DNA from: an uncultured Bacteroides sp.
GTDB lineage: Bacteria; Bacteroidota; Bacteroidia; Bacteroidales; Bacteroidaceae
Assembly (NCBI GenBank): GCA_947038155.1
Contig: CAMQVH010000001.1
Location: 248,001 to 312,000 of the forward strand
Direction of reading: 5' to 3'
Length of the DNA stretch: 64,000 bases
In this document: in pieces, positions 44,412-55,271 of the stretch
How positions within the stretch are numbered: the stretch's first letter is position 1
Layout of the letters: every line of letters starts with the position of its first letter
Made by a program: the position numbers and the translations under genes
Notes under the pieces: generated by a model
The model's input: the letters and a program-made list of their open reading frames with translations, nothing else
What the model was told of the DNA's origin: nothing
Database searches by the model: none

Positions 44412-47400
44412 ATGCTTTTAACGGTATATGACAGTAACAGGCAGGCGAAGGCGGTCCTTTCCCCGGACGACAGCTCGACGCAGGTGAAGGCGATCCAGTC
44501 GGACAACGTGCTGACGCTCTCCTTCACCCTGTACGAGTATGTGGCGCTTGAGGTGAACGACTACGTGGATTTCGAGGGCGAGCGCTACTGGCTCCAGGAG
44601 CGTTACCTTCCGGACGAACGCAGTACGCAGGAGTGGAAATACGACGTGAAGTTCTACGGCATCGAGAGCCTGATGAAACGTTTCCTCGTCCTGAACGTGG
44701 TGGACGGCGACCCTGAGCCGGTATTTACGCTGACCGCCCCGCCACGGGAACACATGGCCCTGATTGTGAAGTCCATCAATGACGGCATGGGCGGCATCAC
44801 CGATTGGAAAGTGGGGCGTGTGGAAGGTACCGAGAACGTGGTCATCGACTACGAGGGGAAGTACTGCCCTGACGCGCTGAAGGAACTTGCCGGCAAGGTG
44901 CCGGGCGCCGAGTGGTGGGTGGAAGGCCAGACTGTGAACCTTTGCCGTTGCGAACACGGTGAGGAGGTTACCCTGTCCTACGGCAAAGGGCTGACGGAGC
45001 TTTCCCGCGACAAGGCCGACGGCGCGAAGTTCTACACCCGCCTGTTTCCGATCGGCAGTTCCCGGAACATCGACCCGGAGAAATACGGCCACAGCCGCCT
45101 CCAGCTTCCCGACGGTGCCAAATATGTGGATGTGGACACGGACAAGTACGGCATCCACCACCACTACGAGAAGGACGCCTTCGCGGATATCTATCCCCGC
45201 CGCGTGGGTACCGTGACCTCTGTACGCAGCGCGCAGGTGACGGATGAGGACGGCAACCCTTTTGTGATCTGGTATTTCCGGGATGACACGCTGAACTTCG
45301 ATCCCAACGCTTACGAACTTGCCGGCAAGGTGAAACGTGTCTCCTTCCAGGAAGGTGGCGAACTTGCCGGTCTTGGCGAGGAAGAGGACGGCACCTACTA
45401 TTTCGAGGTGAACTTCGACAGTGACACCCGCGAGTTCGAGATCATCACCATCTGGCCGTATGATGACGACACGCAGCTTCCCGGTGACCGCCTTGTCCCG
45501 AAAGCGGGTGACAGGTATATCCTCTGGAATATCCGCATGCCTGACGAATACTACGCGCTTGCCGAGGAGGAATACCTGACGGCGGTGAACAGGTACAATG
45601 CGGAGAACGCCGTCGACGTTTCCGTGTACAAGGGCCCGACGGACCACGTGTATGTCGAGCGTAACGGGATAGACCTTTACCCGGGCCGCCGCGTCCGGTT
45701 GGAAAGCACGGAGTATTTCCCGGAAACGGGTTATCGCTTGAGTCGTATCACGAAAATCACGCGGAAGGTGGCGCTCCCCTCACAGGTGGATCTTGAAATC
45801 GGTGACGCGCTTTCCACCGGCGTGATGGAAAGCCTGAAGGGGAGTATCGAGGAGGTGAGGAATTATACCAGAACGGCCGGCGCGAACCTTCCCGACATCA
45901 TAAGGAGCTGGGATAACACGCTTCCCACCGACAACAACCTTTTCTCGGCCAGAAGAAGCCAGGCGGAGTTCATCAGCAAGAAGAAGGCCGACCGCGCGAA
46001 AAAGAAAATCACCTTCGAGGAGGGCGTCGGCATCGGTCCGGAGGAGAACGGCCACATCGACGGCAAGGGCAACGCCGAATTGCTGACCCTTGTTGTGCGT
46101 GAGCTTCTTCGCAGCCCGAAATTCGTGGACGGCCTTTTGGGTGAGGGCTGGCGGTTGTGGATGGAGGACGCCCTTTCGCACCTTACCATCGACAAGCTGA
46201 CGGTGCGCCAGGTCATGGTGGTGCTGGAACTGCTTATCGAGAAGGTTCGCAGCGTGGGCGGCCAGCTCTGTGTGTCCGCCGCCAATGGCAAGATAAAGAC
46301 CGCCGTTCTGGAGGACGGCTTTTATAAAATCACCTTCGAGCAGGCGAATACCTTCCGGGCGCATGACCTGATGCGCTGCGCCACGTTTACCGGCGGGAAC
46401 CTGAAAGGCTACTGGGTGGAGGTTGCCGGCGTGGAGGGTGATTCCATCCTCGTGGGCGTGGATGAGTTCGGAACTTCCCTTCCTGCCCCCGGTGACGAAT
46501 GTGTGCTGATGGGTAATACGGAAAACCCGTTGCGCCAGAACCTGATCCTGATATCCGCCACCGAGGACGGGCAGCCCCGCATGGACGTGATGGACGGCGT
46601 GAAGGCGAAAAACTTCACCGGCTGCCTTCGTGCCCGCCTGGGTAACTTGGACGGCATCAGCGACGACTGGTTCCCCGCCGACAACCAGCCGCACGGCAAC
46701 GGCCTTTACAGCGACAACGCCTACCTGCGCGGGACATTCCTTTTGGTGACAGGCGAGGATATCAAGACGAAATTCGAGATCGTCGAGGGACGTATCACCA
46801 GTGTGGTGACCGCCCTGCGCCAGGACTTCGCCACCGACCGCGGATACCTGAATAACCCCGCCTTTGACGACGGCCTTATGAAATGGAACACGGAGAACGA
46901 GACGGTGTTCTTCCTTGTGGGGAACCGGTGGGTCTGGGCGAACGGCAACGTGCTGACGAAGAAAGGTGACGGCGCGAGTGTGACCGAGGATGACGGCCGT
47001 AAGGTCGTGCGTATTCGTAACAAGTACATCTTACAGAAACGCGCGAACCTGAAAAGCATCCCCTCCATGCCTGAAAACGGCAGCGGGGAGAAGGAAGCCG
47101 TCCCGGTGTACCTGACCTTCTTTTACCGTTGTGCGGTCGGTGGAACCCTGCGGGTGGAGTTCGTGGGTGTTGATAAGACGGGGTTCGCCAACTTCAACAG
47201 CATGGAAGTGGAAGAGGAACTGCCCGCGACTGACGGCTACGTGCAATATACCTGTAGCGGCCTTTGGAACGGTACGGGAGACTTCAAGCTGTCTTTCACC
47301 GGTGACATCTACCTGTACATGCTCATACTCTCTACCGACCGCGTGGAATCGCTGGCGCACCGTTATAAAACACTTTTCGAGCAGTCGGAGCGTCTGGTGA

Positions 47401-48149
47401 AGATTTCGGCGGCTGTCTTTGATAAGGACGAGAATATGTTGGAAGAGACAGGTCTGATGGTTACTTCCAAATATTCCGGGTTATACGCCATTGACGGCGA
47501 CGGAAATTTAAAATCCCTTGTTGGTGTCGGCGGTGACGGTATAAAAATCAAAGGCGACTACATTACCCTTGAGGGGCTTGTTACGGCTAACAATAATTTT
47601 AAAATTCTGCAAGATGGTAGTATTGAGACACGCAATGCAAAAATATACGGGACCGTTCATGCCCAGGATGGCAAGATCGGCGGTTTTACGATAGAGTCCG
47701 GCCGTTTGTTCTGGAAAGCGGGTGATTACTTCGGCAACGATTCCCGCAGTTTGAAACTCGGAGTGTCCCAGACCGCTATGGATGGGGTTGTGGATGTCGC
47801 TTTCAATGCCGCCACTCAGGGGCGGTTCGGAGTGAAGGTTGTCGGTTCCAATACGGGCGGTGCCGCCATTTATGCTTCCAGCAAATCATCCGGACAAAGT
47901 TACCCGATAAGTGCCAATTCTTATGCCGGCTTTTTTGACGGGGGCGTACATGTGAACGGTGCGGTATATTGTGGCGACATCCTTTCGAACAATTATGGTA
48001 CGGAATGGACTTTAGGCAGTGACGGGACCTATACTTACCGGAAGGGTGTTTCCGGGACTTTCAGATGGTCTGTGAAGAATGATTTTCTAACTAATAATTA
48101 TACCCTTGAAGTTGTCAATGGTATTGTTGTCAAAATGTCGGGTATTTAA
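44412..48149 (+). CDS. Tail tip / tail-associated protein
   Basis: A 1245-residue protein starting MLLTVYDSNRQAKAVLS. The first ~450 residues (VEYVALEVNDYVDFEGERYWLQERY, EEWKYDVKFYGIESLMKRF, PDEYYALAEEEYLTAVNRY) have the pattern of Bacteroidetes prophage tail hub/Tal proteins. The C-terminal part (~1060-1245) resembles collagen-free fibre ends with repeats NAKIYGTVHAQDGKIGGFTIESG, typical of tail proteins that end in a trimeric tip. It is expected to form the tail tip that touches the cell surface. No lysin motif is obvious. Confidence 0.8.
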   Translation: MLLTVYDSNRQAKAVLSPDDSSTQVKAIQSDNVLTLSFTLYEYVALEVNDYVDFEGERYWLQERYLPDERSTQEWKYDVKFYGIESLMKRFLVLNVVDGDPEPVFTLTAPPREHMALIVKSINDGMGGITDWKVGRVEGTENVVIDYEGKYCPDALKELAGKVPGAEWWVEGQTVNLCRCEHGEEVTLSYGKGLTELSRDKADGAKFYTRLFPIGSSRNIDPEKYGHSRLQLPDGAKYVDVDTDKYGIHHHYEKDAFADIYPRRVGTVTSVRSAQVTDEDGNPFVIWYFRDDTLNFDPNAYELAGKVKRVSFQEGGELAGLGEEEDGTYYFEVNFDSDTREFEIITIWPYDDDTQLPGDRLVPKAGDRYILWNIRMPDEYYALAEEEYLTAVNRYNAENAVDVSVYKGPTDHVYVERNGIDLYPGRRVRLESTEYFPETGYRLSRITKITRKVALPSQVDLEIGDALSTGVMESLKGSIEEVRNYTRTAGANLPDIIRSWDNTLPTDNNLFSARRSQAEFISKKKADRAKKKITFEEGVGIGPEENGHIDGKGNAELLTLVVRELLRSPKFVDGLLGEGWRLWMEDALSHLTIDKLTVRQVMVVLELLIEKVRSVGGQLCVSAANGKIKTAVLEDGFYKITFEQANTFRAHDLMRCATFTGGNLKGYWVEVAGVEGDSILVGVDEFGTSLPAPGDECVLMGNTENPLRQNLILISATEDGQPRMDVMDGVKAKNFTGCLRARLGNLDGISDDWFPADNQPHGNGLYSDNAYLRGTFLLVTGEDIKTKFEIVEGRITSVVTALRQDFATDRGYLNNPAFDDGLMKWNTENETVFFLVGNRWVWANGNVLTKKGDGASVTEDDGRKVVRIRNKYILQKRANLKSIPSMPENGSGEKEAVPVYLTFFYRCAVGGTLRVEFVGVDKTGFANFNSMEVEEELPATDGYVQYTCSGLWNGTGDFKLSFTGDIYLYMLILSTDRVESLAHRYKTLFEQSERLVKISAAVFDKDENMLEETGLMVTSKYSGLYAIDGDGNLKSLVGVGGDGIKIKGDYITLEGLVTANNNFKILQDGSIETRNAKIYGTVHAQDGKIGGFTIESGRLFWKAGDYFGNDSRSLKLGVSQTAMDGVVDVAFNAATQGRFGVKVVGSNTGGAAIYASSKSSGQSYPISANSYAGFFDGGVHVNGAVYCGDILSNNYGTEWTLGSDGTYTYRKGVSGTFRWSVKNDFLTNNYTLEVVNGIVVKMSGI

Positions 48150-48161
48150 TATCATGTAATT

Positions 48162-48467
48162 ATGAAGGTAAATTTTAATGCGGATTTTAAGGATTTTAAT
48201 GGTGAACCCCTGCTGGTTGATGGCAACCCGCAGGTAATCGGTCATATCGTGGCCCAGTGCCTTTTCAACGGGACGGGTATTCGTCCAAGTGGCAATATGC
48301 AGACAGACAACGGTAAGAAGATGCGTGCGTATCACCTTTGTATGCGGATAATGGACACTGGCGGTGAGATTGAAATCACATCGGAAGATGCCGTGTTGAT
48401 AAAGGAGGCCGTTTCCGGACTGACTCCCGGCTGTTACTCGCAGGTTGTACAACTGATAGAAAGATAA
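48162..48467 (+). CDS. Small protein between tail tip and fibre, unknown function
   Basis: A 101-residue protein (MKVNFNADFKDFNGEPLLVDGN...), with a strand-rich N-terminus and a helix-rich end (IKEAVSGLTPGCYSQVVQLIE). It is located between the tail tip and the fibre gene, separated by 12 bp on each side, so probably co-translated and a tail accessory or chaperone. No family recognised. Confidence 0.65.
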   Translation: MKVNFNADFKDFNGEPLLVDGNPQVIGHIVAQCLFNGTGIRPSGNMQTDNGKKMRAYHLCMRIMDTGGEIEITSEDAVLIKEAVSGLTPGCYSQVVQLIER

Positions 48468-48479
48468 GGAGGATAATTT

Positions 48480-51400
48480 ATGGCACTGACAGAATCTGAA
48501 AAGAACGAATTGAAGAAGGACATCCTGAACTCCATCAAGTCGGAGAGCCAGAGTGTCGATGAACTGGCCGAGGTCACCTCGCTGGACAATATCAAGAGCC
48601 TTCCTGCGATGCGCGGCCAGGAGGTCGTGCTTGCGCCGGTGGCGTTGCTCCGGAAACCCGCGGAGGACGCGGCGGCGGTGGCTAACGCTGCCGCCACGAA
48701 GGCCGATAATGCCGCGACCGGCGCCGCCAATGCGGCCCAGACCGCGACGAACGCCGCCGGTACCGCAAACAGGTCCGCTGAAACCGCCGATGCCGCTGCC
48801 GGTACGGCCACCGCCGCCGCCAAGAAGGCGGAGGATGCCGCCGCAGCCGTGGACGGCAGCCTGGTGGGTAGCATGACAGCCGTCCCTGACGAGAAGAACG
48901 ACACGGTGAAACTGACCATCCTGGGCCGTAACGGGCAGGCAATCACCTCCACCGACATTCCCGGCGGTACGGGTAGCGGCGGCAACACGTACAACGTGAC
49001 GGAGGAGGTTCCCCTGGAAAACGGCTACTATACCCTGGAGACGGCCATCGCCGCCGTAAACGTGAAATACCGGTACAAGGGCCGTTGCATCACCTACGAG
49101 GTTGCGCAGGGCAGATGGGAGACGAAACAGTTCACCGGCACGAGCGTGGAGAGCTGGGAACAGGCCGCGAGTTGGGAGGATTTCGGCGGGGCCGGCACGA
49201 TGAAGAGCCTGACGGTGAACGGCGAGAAGCAAATCCCCGATGCGGAGGGCAACGTGAGCCTGACCATCGATAAGCTGGAGGTTGACGAGAGCCTGAACGC
49301 CGAAAGCACGAACCCGGTCGAGAACCGTGCCGTGGCGGCGAAGCTGGGCGAGGTGGAAGCGAATACCATCTTCGACAGCTCCGCCGAACTGAGCGACGAC
49401 GAGACCACCGTCCACGTGAGCCTGAAGAACAAAAGCGGTGTCGAGGTGACCGGTTTCGACATCCCTGCCGGAGGCGGCGGTGGCGGCGGTGAGGGCAGCA
49501 CGACGAAGATAGTGCTTGGCGCAAGTGTTGACAGGCCCACCGTCAAGGAAGGCGACCCGGTAAGGCTGACCTATACCTACGACCACCAGTACGGCAGCGG
49601 CGACGAGAAGGGCGAGAGTACCGGCCAGAAAGCGAAAATCACCGTCCAGGTGAGGCGTGGCGCCACCACCACCTATTCGGAGACGACGCGGGACGTGAGC
49701 AAGGGCACGTACACGCTCGACCTGACGAAATACCTCCTTTCCGGCACGAGCGACATCTACGTGATAGCCGAGACCACCGACCCCACCACCGGCAAGGCGC
49801 AGAAGCGGCAGGCGTACGTTAGCGTGCGCAGCGTGACGCTGGCCCTGTCCAGCAGCTACAATATCGCCTCCGGCCTGGCTTCCGGCGGTTATGGCGCGCA
49901 GGAGACCGTGAACATCCCCTACGGCGTGAGCGGCACCGGCACGAAGGTGGTGACCCTTTACGTGGACGGCAAACAGCAGAACGCCCACACGGTCACCCGC
50001 AGCGGTACGACCAACAGCAGCTTCCCGCTCTCCATGTCCTCCCTGGCGGTAGGCCGGCATACCGTCCAGATGGTCGCCGAGATGGATGCCGGTGACGGCC
50101 TGACGCTCAAAAGCGAGAGTATCCATATCGATATCCTGAAGAGCGGCAGCAGCGTCCCCTACGTGGGGCTGATGGTCACCCACCGGGACGGCCGTATCCT
50201 TACCGGTGCCGACCACCTCTCCCCGGTCATCGAGGTGGGGCAGTACGAGAGCTGCGAGTTCAAGTTTGCCGCCTACGACCCCGGTACCACCCCGGCGGGT
50301 GTGGGCATCTACAGGAACGGCACGCTTCTCCAGACGGTGAGTGTCCCACGTACCGCCCAGACCTACCGGAACCGCTTCACGGAGCAGGGCCGGCAGCAGA
50401 TGCAGCTGAAGGTCGGTGCCACCGCCTACACTTTCCACATAGACGTGGTCGAGAGCGGCATCGACATCAGCGAGGCCACCTACGGCCTTCAAGTGAAGCT
50501 TAGCCCGTCCGGCCGCAGCAACAGCGAGAGCGACCCGGCGCGGTGGGAGTATAACGGCGTGAAAACAATTTTCGAGGGCTTCGACTGGAGCAGCAACGGC
50601 TGGACGGGTGACAGCCTGAAACTGACGGGCGGGGCGAAGGCCGTCATCGGCTACCAGCTGTTCAAGGACGATGCCGGCGCCTCCGGCGCTACCATCGAGA
50701 TGGAGTTCCGTGTATCGGGCGTGACGGACCGTCAGGGCGAGGTGATCAGCTGCATGGACAAGGGGAAAGGCCTTAGTGTCACGAGCGAGGAGGCGAGCGT
50801 CAAGACCGGCACCATCCTGCACTACACGAACGAGGACGGCGAGGACGCGAGCCGTGAAATCAAGATCGGCACGAAGTTCGCCCCCGAGAAGTGGCTGAAG
50901 GTCGCCTTCGTCATCGGCAAACGCGGTGACGGGCGCCTGATGGAACTTTACGTGAACGGCAACCGTGCCGGTGCTGACATCTACGACAACAGCTACTACT
51001 TCCGCCAGGACACCCCGGCGGGCATCACCGTCGACAGCGCGTCCGCCGATGTGGAACTGAAGAACATCCGTATCTACAACCGTGCCCTGAGCGATGACGA
51101 AGTCCTGGATAACCGGATGGTGGATGCCGGCAGCAGCGACGACATGATGCGCCTGTACGAGGAGAACGATATCCTGGGCGGCAGCGGCGACGTCGATATC
51201 GACAAACTGCGTTCCAAGGGGAAGGGCGTGATGCGCATCGTCCGCAAGGGCGGCCTTGACGAGGTGAACGAGACGAACAACAAGAAGACCGACTTCATCG
51301 CCGACGTCTATTTCTGGTCCCCTTTCGGCAAGGAGTACGACTTCGTCCTCCGCGACTGCTACATCCGCATCCAGGGTACCAGTTCCACGAAATACCCGAG

Positions 51401-54400
51401 CAAGAACATCCGCATCTACTTCACCAAGGGCGGCGCGAACCTCAGTTTCGAGATCAACGGTACCCCGGACCCCCTTGGTGGCAACAGGTATATGATGCGT
51501 CCCGGGAGCATCCCGATGGACCTGTTCTGCATGAAGTCCGACTATTCCGACTCGTCCATGTCCCTGAACACGGGCGGGGCGAAGCTGTACAACGACACGA
51601 TGCTCGAACTGGGCCTTCTGACCCCTCCGCAGCGTTACCAGCTGGAACAGGCGGGCGGTGACCTGAACGCGGTGAAGATCCGGCAGAGCATCGACGGTTT
51701 CCCCATCGACGTGTTCAGCGCGGAGACCGCCGACGGGGAGAGCACCTACTACGGGCAGTACAACTTCAACAACGAGAAGAGCAAGAGCGGCCGGCTGTTC
51801 GGCATGGAGGGGCTTGACGGTTTCACCCCTTCCTGCCCGATGACGCTGGAGACGCTGAACAACGGCGAGAGGGTCTGCCTTTTCCAGAGTTCCAGCGACG
51901 CGGACCTTGCCGCCGGTTTCGATGCCGGCCTGGAAACCAACTATCCGGACGACGTGAAATGGGCGGGCCTGAACGCGGCCCAGCAGTCCGCGCTGAAACG
52001 CCTTTTCGGCTGGATCCGTTCATGTGTCCCGGCAAACGCTACCGCGGACGACCTGGCCACCTTCGTTAGCGACAAGTTCAGGAAGGAAATCGGGCAGTAT
52101 TTTGACGTGGACCACCTGCTGACCTACTACGTGCACACCGACTACTTCGCGAGCGTTGACCAGCGCGCGAAGAACATCCTCCTGCGTACCTGGGACGGGC
52201 TGATCTGGTACACCAACTATTACGACGGTGACACCCAGCTTGCCAAGAGGAACGACTGTTTCCTTGCCTACGACTACACGATCGACCGTGACACGTGGGA
52301 CGCGGAGGCGGGGAAATACGCCTTCGAGGGCCGCGACAGTTGGCTTTGGAACCTTGTCCTGGCCAACCTGCAGGACGAGCTGAAAGCCTGCGCCGCCGCT
52401 TACCGCGCGAAAATGACGGTCGAGCGCGTGCTGTCGATGCTTGACGTCGAGCAGGCGGGTAACTGGAGCGACCGTGCGTACAACAAGAGCGGCTACCTGA
52501 AGTATATCCGCCCGAACATGGAAGAGGTTTACGGCAAGAAATGGCCGTTCATCTACGCCCTGCAGGGAAGCAACGCCGCGCACCGCAGTTACTTCGTGAA
52601 GAACCGTTTCGCCCTCCTGGACGCCAAATACGGCACGAGCAACTTCACGAGTGACAACATCGACCTTTACATGGCCCGTACCGCCTCCGATGCCGCCGAC
52701 GTGGTGAAGATCACGGCGAGCGAGGTGTACGCTTTCGGTTACGGCACGAACAACAGCCCCAATATCGGGGGTACCGGCATCGTGGAGGGCGGCAAGGTGG
52801 CCACCCTTCAAATCACGGGGGCCTACACGGTAAACGACCCCCTGCGTATCTACGGCGCGAGCCGCATGAGGGTGCTTGACATGACCGGCGCCTCGGACCG
52901 CCTGAAGAACGGCCTTGACCTGGGTAAATGTACCGTATTGCGTGAGCTGAACCTGCAAAGCCCCTCCACCGGCTCGACGGGCTGGTGGCTGAACCTCGGC
53001 AGCTGCCGCCAGCTGCGTAAGGTGAACCTGCGCAACCAGGCACAGGCCAAGACCGGGAGCAACACCAGCACCGAGCTTGACTTCACGAACCAGACCAAGC
53101 TGGAGGAACTTGACGCGAGAGGCACGCAGGTGCAGAGCGTGACCTTCGCCAAGGGTGCCCCTCTGACGAGGGCCTGGCTTCCCGGCACGCTGACCGTGTT
53201 GAAACTGGAATATCTGGGCAAACTGGCCACAAGCGGGCTCACGCTGGAGAACTACAGTAAAGTGAGGACGCTTATCGTGGACGGCTGTCCGGGACTGAAC
53301 TGGGAAACCCTGCTGAACCGCTGTTCCGGCGTGGAACGCATCCGCGTGACCGGCATCGACCGGAAGGATGACGGCACGTGGCTGAACCGGTTCATGAAGA
53401 TGGGCGGCGTGGACGCTGAAGGCAACGCCACGGACACGTGCGCGCTGGTGGGTACGGTGCGTCTTACCAACTATGTCGAGGATGAGAGATACGAGGCGTT
53501 GAAAGCCCATTTCCCGGAACTGAACATCCTCCAGCCCGAATACACGATGATCGAGTCCGACGATGATGTGGCCGACGATGCCAATATCAGTAACCCGGAC
53601 AACAGGACAGGTTACAAGTACGGTACTCCTTACAGGACGAGCGGGCATATCGCCGCCATCCTGAAACATCGTCACCGTGTACTGGCGAAAGTGACCAGGA
53701 AGCCTACCACGCGCAGCGTGAAGATCGCGAATGTCGATACGACGGTGAACAACCTCGACGGCGAGATGACCTATTACCCGCTGGACGACGGCAATTCCAA
53801 CCGTTACGCCGACGGCAGCGCCGCCAGACTTGACGGCAGCGAGGGCGACTGGATGATGTTCGAGCCGTTTTTCTGGTCAAAGGGCATCAACGACTACCTG
53901 AATGGCAAGCATTACTCCTGCTACAGCAGCAAGGGCCGGGACGACATGCCCTCCGTTCCTGATGCCGATATCCTCACGCTGGATGACATCAAGGAAGCCG
54001 GCGGCTACCTGAGCGGTCGTAAAATCATGAGCGGCAAGGACACGCTCGCGAACAGCTACAGTGCCGACACCACGTATTCCGTCTGCAAGGTGAACGTCAG
54101 CGGGCACAAGCGTGTCCGGTTCCCGAGCGTTCCCGGTACGAACCTTGTCGGCAGCGTGTTCACTGACAATACCGGCGCCGTAGTCAGTTCCATCGTTGTT
54201 CCGACCCTCTCCAACAAGTTCGAGGCGGGCATGTACCTGATCGCTGACGTTCCTGCCGGTGCCACAGCGCTGCACTTCTCCGTTCTGAACACCGCGGAGT
54301 TCGACAAGGTAGTGCTTTCCAATTCCGACAGGATCGAGGACATGGAGCCGGATTGGGTAGCCAATGACGAGCACCTTTGCGCGGTTGTGGGCAGTTCGGT

Positions 54401-55226
54401 TGTCGGTTCCAAGCTCCGCGCCTGTATCACCGGCGGCAGCACTACGGCGAGCATGAGCTGGGCCGACTTCCATTATTACTCGGTACAGCGTGGTATGCAG
54501 CAGATTGACGCGCTGATGCACTCCCGTATCGCCAACCTCTTCTACGCCGCCTATGGCCGTCGTGACAGCCAGGAACAATGCGGCGCGGGTCAGCATACTA
54601 ACAACCGTACCACCGGCGGTACCGCTTCACACGGCATGACCGATACGATCGGTTATGAAGAGGCGCACGCCATCAACCCGAACGTGACGAACTCGCTTGT
54701 GGACAATATGGTCCACCAGTACGCCTGGTATCGCGGCGAGGATGACTACGGCGGTGCTACTGTCACGCAGGTGAACAATATCTGCTGCCTTGGCTACGAG
54801 GATATCTACGGTCATAAGTATGACATGATGGACGGCGTTGACCTTCCTAATGATAGCGGCAACGCCGGCAAGTGGCGCATCTGGATGCCTGACGGCACGA
54901 CCCGTATGGTGAAAGGAGGCACAAGCTCGGGCGTATGGATAACGGCCATTGCACATGGCAAGTACATGGACGTGGTTCCGGTGGGTTCCGTTTCGGGTTC
55001 TTCCTCGACGCATTACTGCGATATGTACTACATATCCACCGCAGCCAGCCGTGTGGTTTATCGTGGCTACAACTACGCGAACCCGAATGGCGGTGTCTCG
55101 ATGTCGTATGCGAGCAACGATTTCTCGCATACGGACACGTTCGTCGGTTCTCGTCTGGCCTTCCGCGGCCGGCTCGTCAAGGCGGCAAGCGTCGCTGCGT
55201 TCAAGTCGATAAGCGAGGTGGCATGA
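48480..55226 (+). CDS. Giant tail fibre (receptor-binding protein) with DGR variable C-terminus
   Basis: A 2248-residue fibre. Order: an Ala-rich coiled coil (~55-125); beta-rich Ig-like repeats (~330-660); a LamG/concanavalin-like domain (~667-885, with WLKVAFVIGKRG and YNRALSDDEV); a CotH-kinase-like stretch (~945-1270, IRIQGTSSTKYPSKNIRIYF); LRR-like repeats (~1460-1680, VLRELNLQSP, LRKVNLRNQ, LEELDARGTQ); and a C-type-lectin-fold end (~2090-2248) containing the variable repeat (residues 2190-2228). The lectin fold is inferred from the DGR context and the GSRLAFRG end. It should decide host binding and be rewritten by the DGR. Confidence 0.9.
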   Translation: MALTESEKNELKKDILNSIKSESQSVDELAEVTSLDNIKSLPAMRGQEVVLAPVALLRKPAEDAAAVANAAATKADNAATGAANAAQTATNAAGTANRSAETADAAAGTATAAAKKAEDAAAAVDGSLVGSMTAVPDEKNDTVKLTILGRNGQAITSTDIPGGTGSGGNTYNVTEEVPLENGYYTLETAIAAVNVKYRYKGRCITYEVAQGRWETKQFTGTSVESWEQAASWEDFGGAGTMKSLTVNGEKQIPDAEGNVSLTIDKLEVDESLNAESTNPVENRAVAAKLGEVEANTIFDSSAELSDDETTVHVSLKNKSGVEVTGFDIPAGGGGGGGEGSTTKIVLGASVDRPTVKEGDPVRLTYTYDHQYGSGDEKGESTGQKAKITVQVRRGATTTYSETTRDVSKGTYTLDLTKYLLSGTSDIYVIAETTDPTTGKAQKRQAYVSVRSVTLALSSSYNIASGLASGGYGAQETVNIPYGVSGTGTKVVTLYVDGKQQNAHTVTRSGTTNSSFPLSMSSLAVGRHTVQMVAEMDAGDGLTLKSESIHIDILKSGSSVPYVGLMVTHRDGRILTGADHLSPVIEVGQYESCEFKFAAYDPGTTPAGVGIYRNGTLLQTVSVPRTAQTYRNRFTEQGRQQMQLKVGATAYTFHIDVVESGIDISEATYGLQVKLSPSGRSNSESDPARWEYNGVKTIFEGFDWSSNGWTGDSLKLTGGAKAVIGYQLFKDDAGASGATIEMEFRVSGVTDRQGEVISCMDKGKGLSVTSEEASVKTGTILHYTNEDGEDASREIKIGTKFAPEKWLKVAFVIGKRGDGRLMELYVNGNRAGADIYDNSYYFRQDTPAGITVDSASADVELKNIRIYNRALSDDEVLDNRMVDAGSSDDMMRLYEENDILGGSGDVDIDKLRSKGKGVMRIVRKGGLDEVNETNNKKTDFIADVYFWSPFGKEYDFVLRDCYIRIQGTSSTKYPSKNIRIYFTKGGANLSFEINGTPDPLGGNRYMMRPGSIPMDLFCMKSDYSDSSMSLNTGGAKLYNDTMLELGLLTPPQRYQLEQAGGDLNAVKIRQSIDGFPIDVFSAETADGESTYYGQYNFNNEKSKSGRLFGMEGLDGFTPSCPMTLETLNNGERVCLFQSSSDADLAAGFDAGLETNYPDDVKWAGLNAAQQSALKRLFGWIRSCVPANATADDLATFVSDKFRKEIGQYFDVDHLLTYYVHTDYFASVDQRAKNILLRTWDGLIWYTNYYDGDTQLAKRNDCFLAYDYTIDRDTWDAEAGKYAFEGRDSWLWNLVLANLQDELKACAAAYRAKMTVERVLSMLDVEQAGNWSDRAYNKSGYLKYIRPNMEEVYGKKWPFIYALQGSNAAHRSYFVKNRFALLDAKYGTSNFTSDNIDLYMARTASDAADVVKITASEVYAFGYGTNNSPNIGGTGIVEGGKVATLQITGAYTVNDPLRIYGASRMRVLDMTGASDRLKNGLDLGKCTVLRELNLQSPSTGSTGWWLNLGSCRQLRKVNLRNQAQAKTGSNTSTELDFTNQTKLEELDARGTQVQSVTFAKGAPLTRAWLPGTLTVLKLEYLGKLATSGLTLENYSKVRTLIVDGCPGLNWETLLNRCSGVERIRVTGIDRKDDGTWLNRFMKMGGVDAEGNATDTCALVGTVRLTNYVEDERYEALKAHFPELNILQPEYTMIESDDDVADDANISNPDNRTGYKYGTPYRTSGHIAAILKHRHRVLAKVTRKPTTRSVKIANVDTTVNNLDGEMTYYPLDDGNSNRYADGSAARLDGSEGDWMMFEPFFWSKGINDYLNGKHYSCYSSKGRDDMPSVPDADILTLDDIKEAGGYLSGRKIMSGKDTLANSYSADTTYSVCKVNVSGHKRVRFPSVPGTNLVGSVFTDNTGAVVSSIVVPTLSNKFEAGMYLIADVPAGATALHFSVLNTAEFDKVVLSNSDRIEDMEPDWVANDEHLCAVVGSSVVGSKLRACITGGSTTASMSWADFHYYSVQRGMQQIDALMHSRIANLFYAAYGRRDSQEQCGAGQHTNNRTTGGTASHGMTDTIGYEEAHAINPNVTNSLVDNMVHQYAWYRGEDDYGGATVTQVNNICCLGYEDIYGHKYDMMDGVDLPNDSGNAGKWRIWMPDGTTRMVKGGTSSGVWITAIAHGKYMDVVPVGSVSGSSSTHYCDMYYISTAASRVVYRGYNYANPNGGVSMSYASNDFSHTDTFVGSRLAFRGRLVKAASVAAFKSISEVA
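55047..55163 (+). repeat. DGR variable repeat (VR)
   Basis: A 117-bp segment aligned without gaps to the template repeat at 55423-55539. There are 12 differences, and the template base is adenine in every one. They change nine codons, all AAC/AAT (Asn) in the template, to Tyr, Tyr, Tyr, Ser, His, Asp, Phe, Ala and Phe. The conserved 16-bp block CGTCGGTTCTCGTCTG (55141-55156) near the 3' end is a candidate initiation site (IMH-like). It lies 63 bp before the fibre stop. Confidence 0.96.
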
Positions 55227-55271
55227 CCGGCCGCGTAAAGCGTCAAAGCGGGAGCGAAGCGACAAAACGTC

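Noticed and set aside
48087..50822. 911-codon open frame on the minus strand opposite the fibre gene
   Set aside because: A by-product of GC-rich third positions in the plus-strand fibre gene; sequence is low-complexity His/Val/Ala-rich with no domain. The same holds for other long antisense frames at 38477-39508 and 52020-53675.
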